Shown here: positions 57,877 through 64,000 of the stretch, in pieces
Numbering within the stretch: the stretch's first letter is position 1
How the letters are laid out: each line of letters starts with the position of its first letter
Position numbers and translations under genes: made by a program
From: Chromatiales bacterium
GTDB lineage: Bacteria; Pseudomonadota; Gammaproteobacteria; Xanthomonadales; SZUA-36
Assembly: GCA_024640045.1 (NCBI GenBank)
Contig: JAHEFS010000001.1
Coordinates: 38,395-102,394 of the forward strand
DNA: 64,000 bases
Reading direction: 5' to 3'
Notes under the pieces: model-generated
The model's input: the letters and a program-made list of their open reading frames with translations, nothing else
Told to the model about the DNA's origin: nothing
Database searches by the model: none

Positions 57877-59244
57877 ATGAGCTATACCTGCGACCACGAA
57901 ACACCGACCATTCCGCTGTTGCCCGTGGCGGCGGCCGACTATGAGGCCTGGCTGAAAACCGTGCCCCAGCGACACCGCCGATGGCTTGAGAGCGCCGGTT
58001 TCAGCGCCAAACCGGGCAAATGGTGTGCTGTACCGGACGAAAATGGCCGGCTGGAGGCGGTGGTCTTTGGAATGGCAGAGGAGGGCTGGTTGTACCAGTT
58101 GGCAGCGCTGCCCCCGGAACTTCCCGAGGGCTGCTACCGGCTGGTTTCGGTCTGGAATGAAGATCAACGGATTCAGGCCAGCCTCGGTTGGGGGCTGGGT
58201 GCTTACCGCTTCGAGCGCTACCGGAAGCCGGGTACACCCCTGCCTGTGCTGCACCTGGATACCGATATCGCGCCCATCGTGAAGAAAATGCACACTGCCC
58301 AGTCCCTGGTCCGTGACCTCGTGAATACACCGACCGAAGACATGGGGCCGGAGGAACTGGCCGGCGCCGTGTTCAGGGTGGCCGATCGGCTTGGGGCCAC
58401 TGCCGAAGTCGTTCAAGGTGACGACCTGCTGACCCGGAACTACCCGGCGATTCATGCCGTGGGCCGGGCGGCAACCCGGGCTCCCCGTCTGGTCACCCTG
58501 TCCTGGGGCGACAAGGATGATCCGGTGCTGGCGTTGGTCGGCAAAGGCGTGTGTTTCGATACTGGCGGCCTCGATATCAAGCCCGCCGCCGGAATGAAAC
58601 TCATGAAGAAGGACATGGGGGGTGCAGCCCACGTGCTGGCTTTGGCCCAGCTCGTGATCGAGTACGAACTTCCGGTCCGTCTGCAGTTGTTGATCCCCGC
58701 CGTGGAAAACGCCATCAGTGGTAACGCTTATCGCCCCGGCGACGTTATTGAAACCCGCAAGGGCCTTAGTGTGGAAATCGGCAATACCGATGCGGAGGGC
58801 CGCGTCGTCCTGGCAGACGCCTTGTGCCGGGCTTGTGAGGAAAAACCAGATCTCGTCATTGATTTTGCGACCTTGACCGGCGCTGCCAGGGTGGCCCTGG
58901 GCACGGATCTGCCACCGGTATTCAGCAATCACCTGGAGATCGCGCAGTCGATTACGGCTGCCGGGGAACGGGTGGAAGACCCGCTCTGGACCATGCCGCT
59001 TTACCAGCCCTACAAGACCCTGCTGAAAAGCGAGATCGCTGACCTGAACAACATCGGCAGCACCTCTTACGGCGGCTGCATTACGGCCGCGCTGTTTCTG
59101 GAACATTTCGTGGAACCGCAAATCCCCTGGGTACACATCGATACTTTTGCCTGGAACCAGTCTTCCCGTCCCGGACGGCCGTTGGGTGGCGAGGCATTGG
59201 GCCTGCGCGCGGTGTTCAACTATTTACGTGAGCGTTACGGTTAG
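57877..59244 (+). CDS. M17 leucyl aminopeptidase family protein
   Basis: A 455-residue metallo-aminopeptidase. The catalytic C-domain has GKGVCFDTGGLDIKPAAGMK, MKKDMGGAAH, and the family signature NTDAEGRVVLADAL, with the bicarbonate-site arginine. The N-terminal domain is divergent (PLLPVAAADYEAWLKTVPQR). It resembles PepB-like or uncharacterised M17 paralogues more than classical PepA. AAGGA lies 8 nt before the ATG at 57877. Confidence 0.93.
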   Translation: MSYTCDHETPTIPLLPVAAADYEAWLKTVPQRHRRWLESAGFSAKPGKWCAVPDENGRLEAVVFGMAEEGWLYQLAALPPELPEGCYRLVSVWNEDQRIQASLGWGLGAYRFERYRKPGTPLPVLHLDTDIAPIVKKMHTAQSLVRDLVNTPTEDMGPEELAGAVFRVADRLGATAEVVQGDDLLTRNYPAIHAVGRAATRAPRLVTLSWGDKDDPVLALVGKGVCFDTGGLDIKPAAGMKLMKKDMGGAAHVLALAQLVIEYELPVRLQLLIPAVENAISGNAYRPGDVIETRKGLSVEIGNTDAEGRVVLADALCRACEEKPDLVIDFATLTGAARVALGTDLPPVFSNHLEIAQSITAAGERVEDPLWTMPLYQPYKTLLKSEIADLNNIGSTSYGGCITAALFLEHFVEPQIPWVHIDTFAWNQSSRPGRPLGGEALGLRAVFNYLRERYG

Positions 59245-59249
59245 CGGCG

Positions 59250-60437
59250 CTATAACAGCAGGAAGCCCAGGATGGCGACAATACTGGTTAATACGGCCAG
59301 CAGGCTCAGGTAACTCATGCCGATCAGGCTGAACTTGGAAAACGTCATCAGCCAGCCCTGCTGGTAAACCCGGCGTAACGAGATCAGCAGATACAGCGGA
59401 ATCCAGCTGCTGACCACCACGATCAATACCGTTGCCGTGGTACCCAGCCACGTGTATTCCGACGCCCAGGCGGAACCCTGCAACTGGGCCAGCAAAAGGA
59501 TCCCGATCAGGCTAATGAAGATGAATGCGTGGTTGTGCAGAGCGTAGATCAGGTGCTCGATGTAGAAACGCTTGGCGAACAGGTACCAGAACTTGAATAA
59601 CAGGGCGACAACCGGCAGCAGGACGAACATGGTGCCCGGAAGGATGTCAAAAACCTGGTCGATGATCAGGTTGGGGTTGTCATTGATTCGTTTGGCTTTC
59701 TCGGGTGACTCCTCTACTTCGTCATTGATCCAGTCATTCAGGAAATCTGGCAGGAATGGAATTACCACCGGGTTGGTCTCGCGGTTCCACGGTTCCCCGT
59801 CAATTGTGATTTCATCCGCAGTGAACGGTTCGAAATTATTTCCCGTGATATCAGCTGCGGCCTGGCCTTGCTCGTAGGTGCTGACCAGGCCTTCGACATC
59901 GGTCACGCCAGCGTCTTCCAGTTTTTTTCTCAGTTCGTCCGGAGCCATCATGCCAGGGCTTTCACCGGCCCCGGAGATGCGTATGTCGGGCTCCCCCGAT
60001 TCAGGGTTGACGTTCATTCCGATGTTGATGGCGTTGCTGGACAGGTTCGCGGCCAGCAGGAAGAATGCGATGGAGGCGAACAGGTACAACCGTAAGGGCG
60101 GTGTGTAGCGGAACCGCCGGCCGTCGAGGTAATCCCGGGTCAGTTTGCCGGGCCTGAACAGCAGCGGCTTCATGGTGCGAGCGAAGCGCGAGTCGAGATC
60201 GATAAATTCTTCGAGAAATTCACGCATCAGCGCGGGGAAAAATCGCATGAAGTTCCGGTCAGGCTGCCCGCAATAGTGACAGAAGGGCCCAGCGAGTTCG
60301 GTGGCGCAGTTGAGGCACTGCGGTGACCCAACCCGCCGCTTCTCTTTCATAGTCAGAGACGGGTCGGTTGCCGCATGGATTTCATCGGTCGGCTGCGCCG
60401 CCGGGGTAGCCGGTAACGAGGAATTCCGGTCTTTCAT
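59250..60437 (-). CDS. DUF3667 zinc-ribbon membrane protein
   Basis: A 395-residue protein. The N-terminal zinc ribbon is Cys41-x2-Cys44 and Cys53-x2-Cys56 (CLNCATELAGPFCHYCGQ), followed by the DUF3667 landmark FLEEFIDLDSRFARTMKPLLFRPGKLTRDYLDGRR region and about five transmembrane helices. A long extracytoplasmic loop (about 150-270) separates the first helix (LFASIAFFLLAANL) from the rest. Function unknown. It overlaps the upstream SDR gene by 4 bp, so they form an operon. Confidence 0.88.
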   Translation of the reverse strand: MKDRNSSLPATPAAQPTDEIHAATDPSLTMKEKRRVGSPQCLNCATELAGPFCHYCGQPDRNFMRFFPALMREFLEEFIDLDSRFARTMKPLLFRPGKLTRDYLDGRRFRYTPPLRLYLFASIAFFLLAANLSSNAINIGMNVNPESGEPDIRISGAGESPGMMAPDELRKKLEDAGVTDVEGLVSTYEQGQAAADITGNNFEPFTADEITIDGEPWNRETNPVVIPFLPDFLNDWINDEVEESPEKAKRINDNPNLIIDQVFDILPGTMFVLLPVVALLFKFWYLFAKRFYIEHLIYALHNHAFIFISLIGILLLAQLQGSAWASEYTWLGTTATVLIVVVSSWIPLYLLISLRRVYQQGWLMTFSKFSLIGMSYLSLLAVLTSIVAILGFLLL

Positions 60438-61435
60438 TGTGCGGGACCTTCCCTGAGCATTGCCTGCCCACGCATCCAGTCGATGGTGTCTTCCAGCAGG
60501 GACCGGACAGGCGTAAAACGATACCCCAGTTCGCGCTGTGCCTTGGTGGAATCACAGTGAATGTGGCGGGTGATCATGGCGGCCGACTCTGGCGTCAGGT
60601 CTGGCTCTTTACCATCCAGCACCGCTTTGAGCCGATACAGCTGCGAAACGCTTTTCAGCAGCCAGGCCGGCGAGGCGCGGTTGGGCACCTTTCTACCCAG
60701 TAGTTCACCGGTTATTCGAACCACTTCCAGGAAAGGGGTCTCTTCCCCCCCCAGCAGATAGTTGTGCCCCGATCGGCCACGATGAAAGGCTTCGACGTGG
60801 GCCCTGGCCACTTCGCGGACGTCGGAAAATGCCCCGCCTCCCGGCGGCACGCCGGGCAGCTTGCCAGCGTCGACCAGCCGGATCATTCGCGACCAGTTGC
60901 GACGGTCGCCCGGACCGAGAATATGTGCTGGATTGAGTATGACCGCATCGAGACGTTTGTCCGCCATGGCCCGCCGCACGACGTTTTCCGCCTCGTGCTT
61001 GGTGCGCACGTAATTAATCCAGTCAGCATTGCCCAGCCGCTGGCTGTCCTCGGCGACCAGGGTAGGCTGAAAACCCCACACGATGAAACTGGAGGTGTGC
61101 ACGAAGCGGCTGGCTTCCCTGTGCAGCGCGGCTTCGATTACGTTGCGAGTGCCCTGGACGTTGATCCGAGTCTGTACTTCGTTGTTCCTGGACCACACGT
61201 TCGTGCTCGCAGCCACGTGAAAAACACAGTCGACCTTTGGCGGCATTGCAGACCGCACCGAATCGGCATCGGTGATGTCGCCTTGCTGCAAATCGATGTC
61301 CAGGCCCGCCAGGTCCTCCAGCGGTGAACTTTGCCGCACCAGCGCAGTGACCTGCCAACCGTTGCCCGCCAGTTCGCGGGCCAGGTTCATGCCGACAAAT
61401 CCGGTCGCGCCGGTGACAAAAGCGGTCAAACCCAT
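60434..61435 (-). CDS. NAD-dependent epimerase/dehydratase (extended SDR)
   Basis: A 333-residue extended short-chain dehydrogenase. Cofactor-binding TGATGFVGMNLA is at the N-terminus, with HVAASTNVW, INVQGTRNVIEAAL and the catalytic YVRTKHEAE (Tyr-x3-Lys). It resembles HpnA-like or dihydroflavonol-4-reductase-like SDRs acting on isoprenoid or sugar substrates. It overlaps the DUF3667 gene and diverges from the MATE pump. Substrate cannot be assigned. Confidence 0.87.
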   Translation of the reverse strand: MGLTAFVTGATGFVGMNLARELAGNGWQVTALVRQSSPLEDLAGLDIDLQQGDITDADSVRSAMPPKVDCVFHVAASTNVWSRNNEVQTRINVQGTRNVIEAALHREASRFVHTSSFIVWGFQPTLVAEDSQRLGNADWINYVRTKHEAENVVRRAMADKRLDAVILNPAHILGPGDRRNWSRMIRLVDAGKLPGVPPGGGAFSDVREVARAHVEAFHRGRSGHNYLLGGEETPFLEVVRITGELLGRKVPNRASPAWLLKSVSQLYRLKAVLDGKEPDLTPESAAMITRHIHCDSTKAQRELGYRFTPVRSLLEDTIDWMRGQAMLREGPAQ

Positions 61436-61486
61436 GGATGCTGAACCCTCATGTACAATGCAGCGTCCCTCCTGGGACCCGGGCCG

Positions 61487-62872
61487 GTGAACAGTATAAC
61501 CTCAAGCAAAAATCATCCCGCGGAGATCCGCCGCACCCTGCAACTGGCCGCTCCGGTCATGATCGGTCTGATTGCCAGTTTCGGTATGAATTTCGTCGAT
61601 ACCGTGATGGCGGGGCGCTTGCCGGAAAAGGATGTTGCCCTGGCGGCATTGGCCACCGGGGGTGCGGTGTGGTCCGCCATGCTGATGTTTATTCTCGGCA
61701 TATTGATGGCTTTGCAGCCCACGGTCGCGCAACTGGATGGCGCAGGCCTGCAGCGCCGGGCCGGTGAAATGCTGCGCCAGGGTTTCTGGATTGCGGCCGC
61801 GCTGGCCGTTCCATATTCGGGCATCCTGGTCCACAGCGAATCCATCCTGCGGTTTATGGCCATCGATCCTGCCATCGTGCCGACGGCCGTGGACTACCTG
61901 GATGCGATGGCTTGGGGCGCGCCCGCCATGTGTCTCGTTTTCCTGCTGCGGTTTTTCAGTGAGGGTACGGGGCACACGCGGCCCACGATGTACATCGGCC
62001 TGATCGGCATCATCGTAAACGTGCCGCTCAACTGGATTCTGATGTTCGGTAACCTGGGCGCTCCGGCGTTGGGCGCTAAGGGCTGTGGTTATGCGACCGC
62101 GATCGTGATCTGGCTGCAGGTTGCGGCGCTGGTGACCTATATCCGCTGGCATCATCATTTCCGCGACTTCAGGCCGTTTGGGCGCTGGGACTGGCCCCGG
62201 ATAAAAGTCATCCTGCACCTGCTGCGTGTCGGGTTGCCGATCGCGATAACGATATTCGTCGAAGGCAGCCTGTTTGTTGCCGCCGCCCTTTTGATTGGAC
62301 GCCTCGGCCCGATCCCGGCCGCGGGCCACCTGGTGGCGGTCAATTTTGCGGCCCTGTTGTTCATGATACCGCTGGGCCTGGCCAGTGCGATTACCACCCG
62401 CACTGGCAACGCGATTGGGCGTGGTGATCCTGAAGGAGCGCGTTATGCCGGTATGATTGGTATGGTCATCGTGCTGGGCACGCAAACCATCAGCGCCGCC
62501 ATCATGGTGCTGGCCCCGGGGTTGGTGGTGGGCCTTTATACGAATGACCCAGCCATTGCTGCGGTTGCAGTCACTCTGCTTTTCTACGCAGCGATCTTCC
62601 AGTTCCCCGATGGCATCCAGGTGTGTGCCGCTGGCGCGCTCCGGGGTTACAAGGACACCATTGTCCCGGCGTTCTACAACGTCATTTCATACTGGCTGAT
62701 CGGTCTTTGGTTGGGCTATCACCTCACCTTCGAACGACAAATGGGGCCTGCCGGCATGTGGATCGGCATGATCGCGGGTCTCACCAGTGGTGCGATACTG
62801 TTGTTGGGCCGGTTTCTGCGACGCAGCGAAAAATCCATAACGGATACCCGGACCCAGGCGCTCGATGCCTGA
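61487..62872 (+). CDS. norM: MATE family efflux pump, NorM type
   Basis: A 461-residue, 12-helix multidrug/Na+ or H+ antiporter. Conserved segments: APVMIGLIASFGMNFVDTVMAG, QPTVAQLDGAG, NVPLNWILMFGNLGAPALGAKG... and CAAGALRGYKDT. They parallel Vibrio NorM throughout. The GTG at 61487 gives a normal length; an ATG at 61451 would add 12 residues and overlaps a TACAAT that could be a promoter element. Exports cationic drugs and dyes in relatives. Confidence 0.92.
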   Translation: MNSITSSKNHPAEIRRTLQLAAPVMIGLIASFGMNFVDTVMAGRLPEKDVALAALATGGAVWSAMLMFILGILMALQPTVAQLDGAGLQRRAGEMLRQGFWIAAALAVPYSGILVHSESILRFMAIDPAIVPTAVDYLDAMAWGAPAMCLVFLLRFFSEGTGHTRPTMYIGLIGIIVNVPLNWILMFGNLGAPALGAKGCGYATAIVIWLQVAALVTYIRWHHHFRDFRPFGRWDWPRIKVILHLLRVGLPIAITIFVEGSLFVAAALLIGRLGPIPAAGHLVAVNFAALLFMIPLGLASAITTRTGNAIGRGDPEGARYAGMIGMVIVLGTQTISAAIMVLAPGLVVGLYTNDPAIAAVAVTLLFYAAIFQFPDGIQVCAAGALRGYKDTIVPAFYNVISYWLIGLWLGYHLTFERQMGPAGMWIGMIAGLTSGAILLLGRFLRRSEKSITDTRTQALDA

Positions 62873-62893
62873 GTCCGGGCCCATGCCGTGTTC

Positions 62894-63193
62894 TCACCTC
62901 GGACCGTTTTCGAGGTCCTTGAAGCGTCGTTCCAGTTCGGCGATCCGATGCTGACGCTCGTCCAGTTCGGGTGAGGCGAGATCGGACTCCTCGACTTCGT
63001 GGTTCCGGAGGAGCGGCATCACAAGGGCCATCACGATGTACAGCGCACCCGTGCCGAGCGCGTGAATGAACAGGCCGGCAATAGCCAGCGCCCGAATCGC
63101 CCAGACGTTCCAGCCCAGGCGTTGTGCAAACTCGGCGCAAACCCCGGCCAGTAAAGCGTCCTTGTGCCGATACGATGAGGCCTTGCCCGTCAT
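62894..63193 (-). CDS. pspC: PspC-domain membrane protein
   Basis: A 99-residue protein with a PspC domain (DALLAGVCAEFAQRLGWNVWAIRALAI) whose hydrophobic segment (LFIHALGTGALYIVMALVMPLL) spans the membrane. A charged C-terminal helix follows (HRIAELERRFKDLENG). PspC senses envelope stress with PspB and PspA in enterobacteria; there is no separate PspB here. It starts 4 nt after the pspA stop. Confidence 0.85.
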   Translation of the reverse strand: MTGKASSYRHKDALLAGVCAEFAQRLGWNVWAIRALAIAGLFIHALGTGALYIVMALVMPLLRNHEVEESDLASPELDERQHRIAELERRFKDLENGPR

Positions 63194-63197
63194 TGGC

Positions 63198-63899
63198 TCA
63201 AGCTTCCGCTGTTTCCGGTGTTGCAGTGCCCTGGTGGGCGATTGTGGACTTCAGTGACTCCAGTTCCGCTTCGATGGCGGGGTCGCCGGGTGCCTCGACG
63301 GCTTCCCAGGCGGCCGGCGCCATGCCGCCCACTTCATAAGAACGAACCCTGGCTTCCAGGCGCTCGACTTGCGACTGCAGGCGATCGAAGCGCCCCATCG
63401 CCTCGCGCATCTTCCGCTCACCGGGGGACACGCGCGACCGCGGTTGACTCGTCGTTGCGGGGCTGCCCGGTTCCGGCCGCATCATTTCCTTCAGCTTGAT
63501 CCTGGCTTCCGACAGCTTGGACTTGAGCGTTTTCATATCAGCCTCTAGCTGGGCAATACGATCGTTGAGCAGGACATGCTCATCCTGCGCGTTCTGCAGC
63601 GTTTGTGAAAGTTCGGATTTCGCCTTCAACGCCGTGCGGGCCAGGTCGTCGCGATCGGTGGCCACGGCCTGCTCGGCGCGTTCCTGCCACTCCTTGATTT
63701 CGCCTTCCAGTTGCCCTGAGACGCGCTCGAGGTGCTGTTGCTCCGCCAGCAGGTCTGCCACCGCCAGGCGCGCATCTTCACCAGCATCCTCCATTTCACG
63801 GATCAGTGCCCGCAACAGTTTCTCCGGGTTTTCGGCTTTTTCCAGCAAAGCGTTGACGTTGGCTGCGATCACGTAACGAACGCGAGTAAAGGCTCCCAT
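63198..63899 (-). CDS. pspA: Phage shock protein A (IM30/PspA family)
   Basis: A 233-residue, almost wholly coiled-coil protein that binds stressed inner membrane. TRVRYVIAANVNALLEKAENPEKLLRALIREME is the typical N-terminal amphipathic region (partly cited), with LVADLLAEQQ-type heptads through residue 140 and a later helix (MREAMGRFDRLQSQVERLEARVRSYE). AGGAGA precedes the ATG at 63899; the frame to 63968 is unsupported. A sigma-54-type promoter lies about 40 bp upstream. Confidence 0.93.
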   Translation of the reverse strand: MGAFTRVRYVIAANVNALLEKAENPEKLLRALIREMEDAGEDARLAVADLLAEQQHLERVSGQLEGEIKEWQERAEQAVATDRDDLARTALKAKSELSQTLQNAQDEHVLLNDRIAQLEADMKTLKSKLSEARIKLKEMMRPEPGSPATTSQPRSRVSPGERKMREAMGRFDRLQSQVERLEARVRSYEVGGMAPAAWEAVEAPGDPAIEAELESLKSTIAHQGTATPETAEA

Positions 63900-63938
63900 C
63901 GATGAATCTCCTGTGTAATGTGGGTTTGCCCTAACAGA

Positions 63939-63954
63939 TGCAGTTTCCATGCCA
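63939..63954 (-). promoter_or_regulatory. Sigma-54 (RpoN) type promoter for pspA
   Basis: On the minus strand TGGCATGGAAACTGCA fits the -24/-12 consensus: GG, exactly 10 bases, then GC, with TGGCA and TGCA blocks intact. The predicted start near 63928 gives a 29-nt leader carrying the AGGAGA SD. The enterobacterial psp operon is also sigma-54 dependent (via PspF). A/T-rich sequence to the window edge could hold an IHF or activator site. No pspF is visible. Confidence 0.65.
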
Positions 63955-64000
63955 TTACCTGCATACATAACAAAAACAGCAGGTTAGATATATTTAGCCC

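Noticed and set aside
57820-59136. Minus-strand 438-codon frame
   Set aside because: Antisense to the M17 aminopeptidase, which carries the NTDAEGR signature in the plus frame.
61453-61458. TACAAT as a -10 box for the MATE gene
   Set aside because: The hexamer is good, but 17 bp upstream there is CCCATG, which does not resemble a -35. Left as a remark under the gene only.
61502-62485. Minus-strand 327-codon frame, His/Gln-rich
   Set aside because: Antisense to the MATE pump; composition typical of a reversed hydrophobic gene.
1-64000. CRISPR array, integron, transposase or prophage genes
   Set aside because: No regularly spaced repeats, no transposase or integrase motifs and no terminal inverted repeats were seen. 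All large genes belong to chromosomal families.
1-64000. tRNA or rRNA genes
   Set aside because: No cloverleaf-like block with a TTCGA-type arm or CCA end was noticed in the intergenic gaps, and no rRNA-like stretch exists.

Overview
The window reads as a contiguous piece of a gammaproteobacterial chromosome, about 60% GC. It is almost entirely core metabolism and envelope genes, packed on both strands. I see no insertion sequence, prophage, CRISPR array, tRNA or rRNA, and no gap between genes exceeds 300 bases (the largest is about 265). The gene order gshB-tonB-yqgE-ruvX-pyrB next to a chemosensory-pili (Pil-Chp) cluster, bioA and rsmE is the Pseudomonas/Xanthomonadales arrangement. A fused chorismate mutase/prephenate dehydrogenase, an intact exonuclease III at the site where Pseudomonas has crc, and two NhaD-type antiporters point to a non-enterobacterial, non-Pseudomonas lineage, possibly from a saline habitat (inference).

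Layout. 1-3996, minus strand: purH (cut by the window edge), fis, a DUF3426 zinc-ribbon protein, a DUF4124 protein and pyrE. 4101-8989: xthA-like nuclease and AmpG-like permease on plus, converging on the minus operon M23 peptidase-anmK-yccF, which looks like peptidoglycan remodelling and recycling. 9112-13810, plus: tightly coupled tyrS-tyrA-MTH1-like Nudix-M19 dipeptidase-VTT membrane protein. 13891-16345, minus: rubrerythrin, HdrD/GlpC-like Fe-S protein and DUF3501, with an AT-rich repeat region upstream that is shared with divergent tspO. 17065-20439, minus: ampE-like, btuF-like, DUF819 and VOC genes, mostly overlapping. 20510-24565, minus: a small TM protein, hisN, nudE and cysQ, then a candidate small RNA or attenuator, then erpA and nudC.

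24738-26812, plus: bioA and rsmE. 26844-35609, minus: pilG-pilI-pilJ-chpA-chpC, a reduced pili chemosensory system without pilH, pilK or chpB. 35849-42353, plus: gshB, tonB, yqgE, ruvX, pyrB, trmB and an SLC13/RCK transporter. 42350-44466: small Rieske, membrane, CBS and unknown proteins plus gloA. 44590-47475, minus: two tandem NhaD/ArsB-type transporter paralogues. 47708-51401, plus: the methyl cycle genes metK, ahcY and metF, with a recognisable SAH riboswitch before ahcY and a palindromic candidate operator before metK.

51563-56244: secreted isoaspartyl peptidase, ADP-ribose-type Nudix enzyme, a secreted propeller-like protein, and a coupled HNH endonuclease/5'-3' exonuclease pair. 56455-63899: DegQ-type protease, M17 aminopeptidase, DUF3667 protein with an SDR, a NorM-type MATE pump, and a pspA-pspC pair preceded by a sigma-54-type promoter.

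Start codons were chosen by Shine-Dalgarno (SD) sequence, overlap with the neighbour and remembered family lengths. No database search was possible, so family names rest on recognised motifs and synteny.
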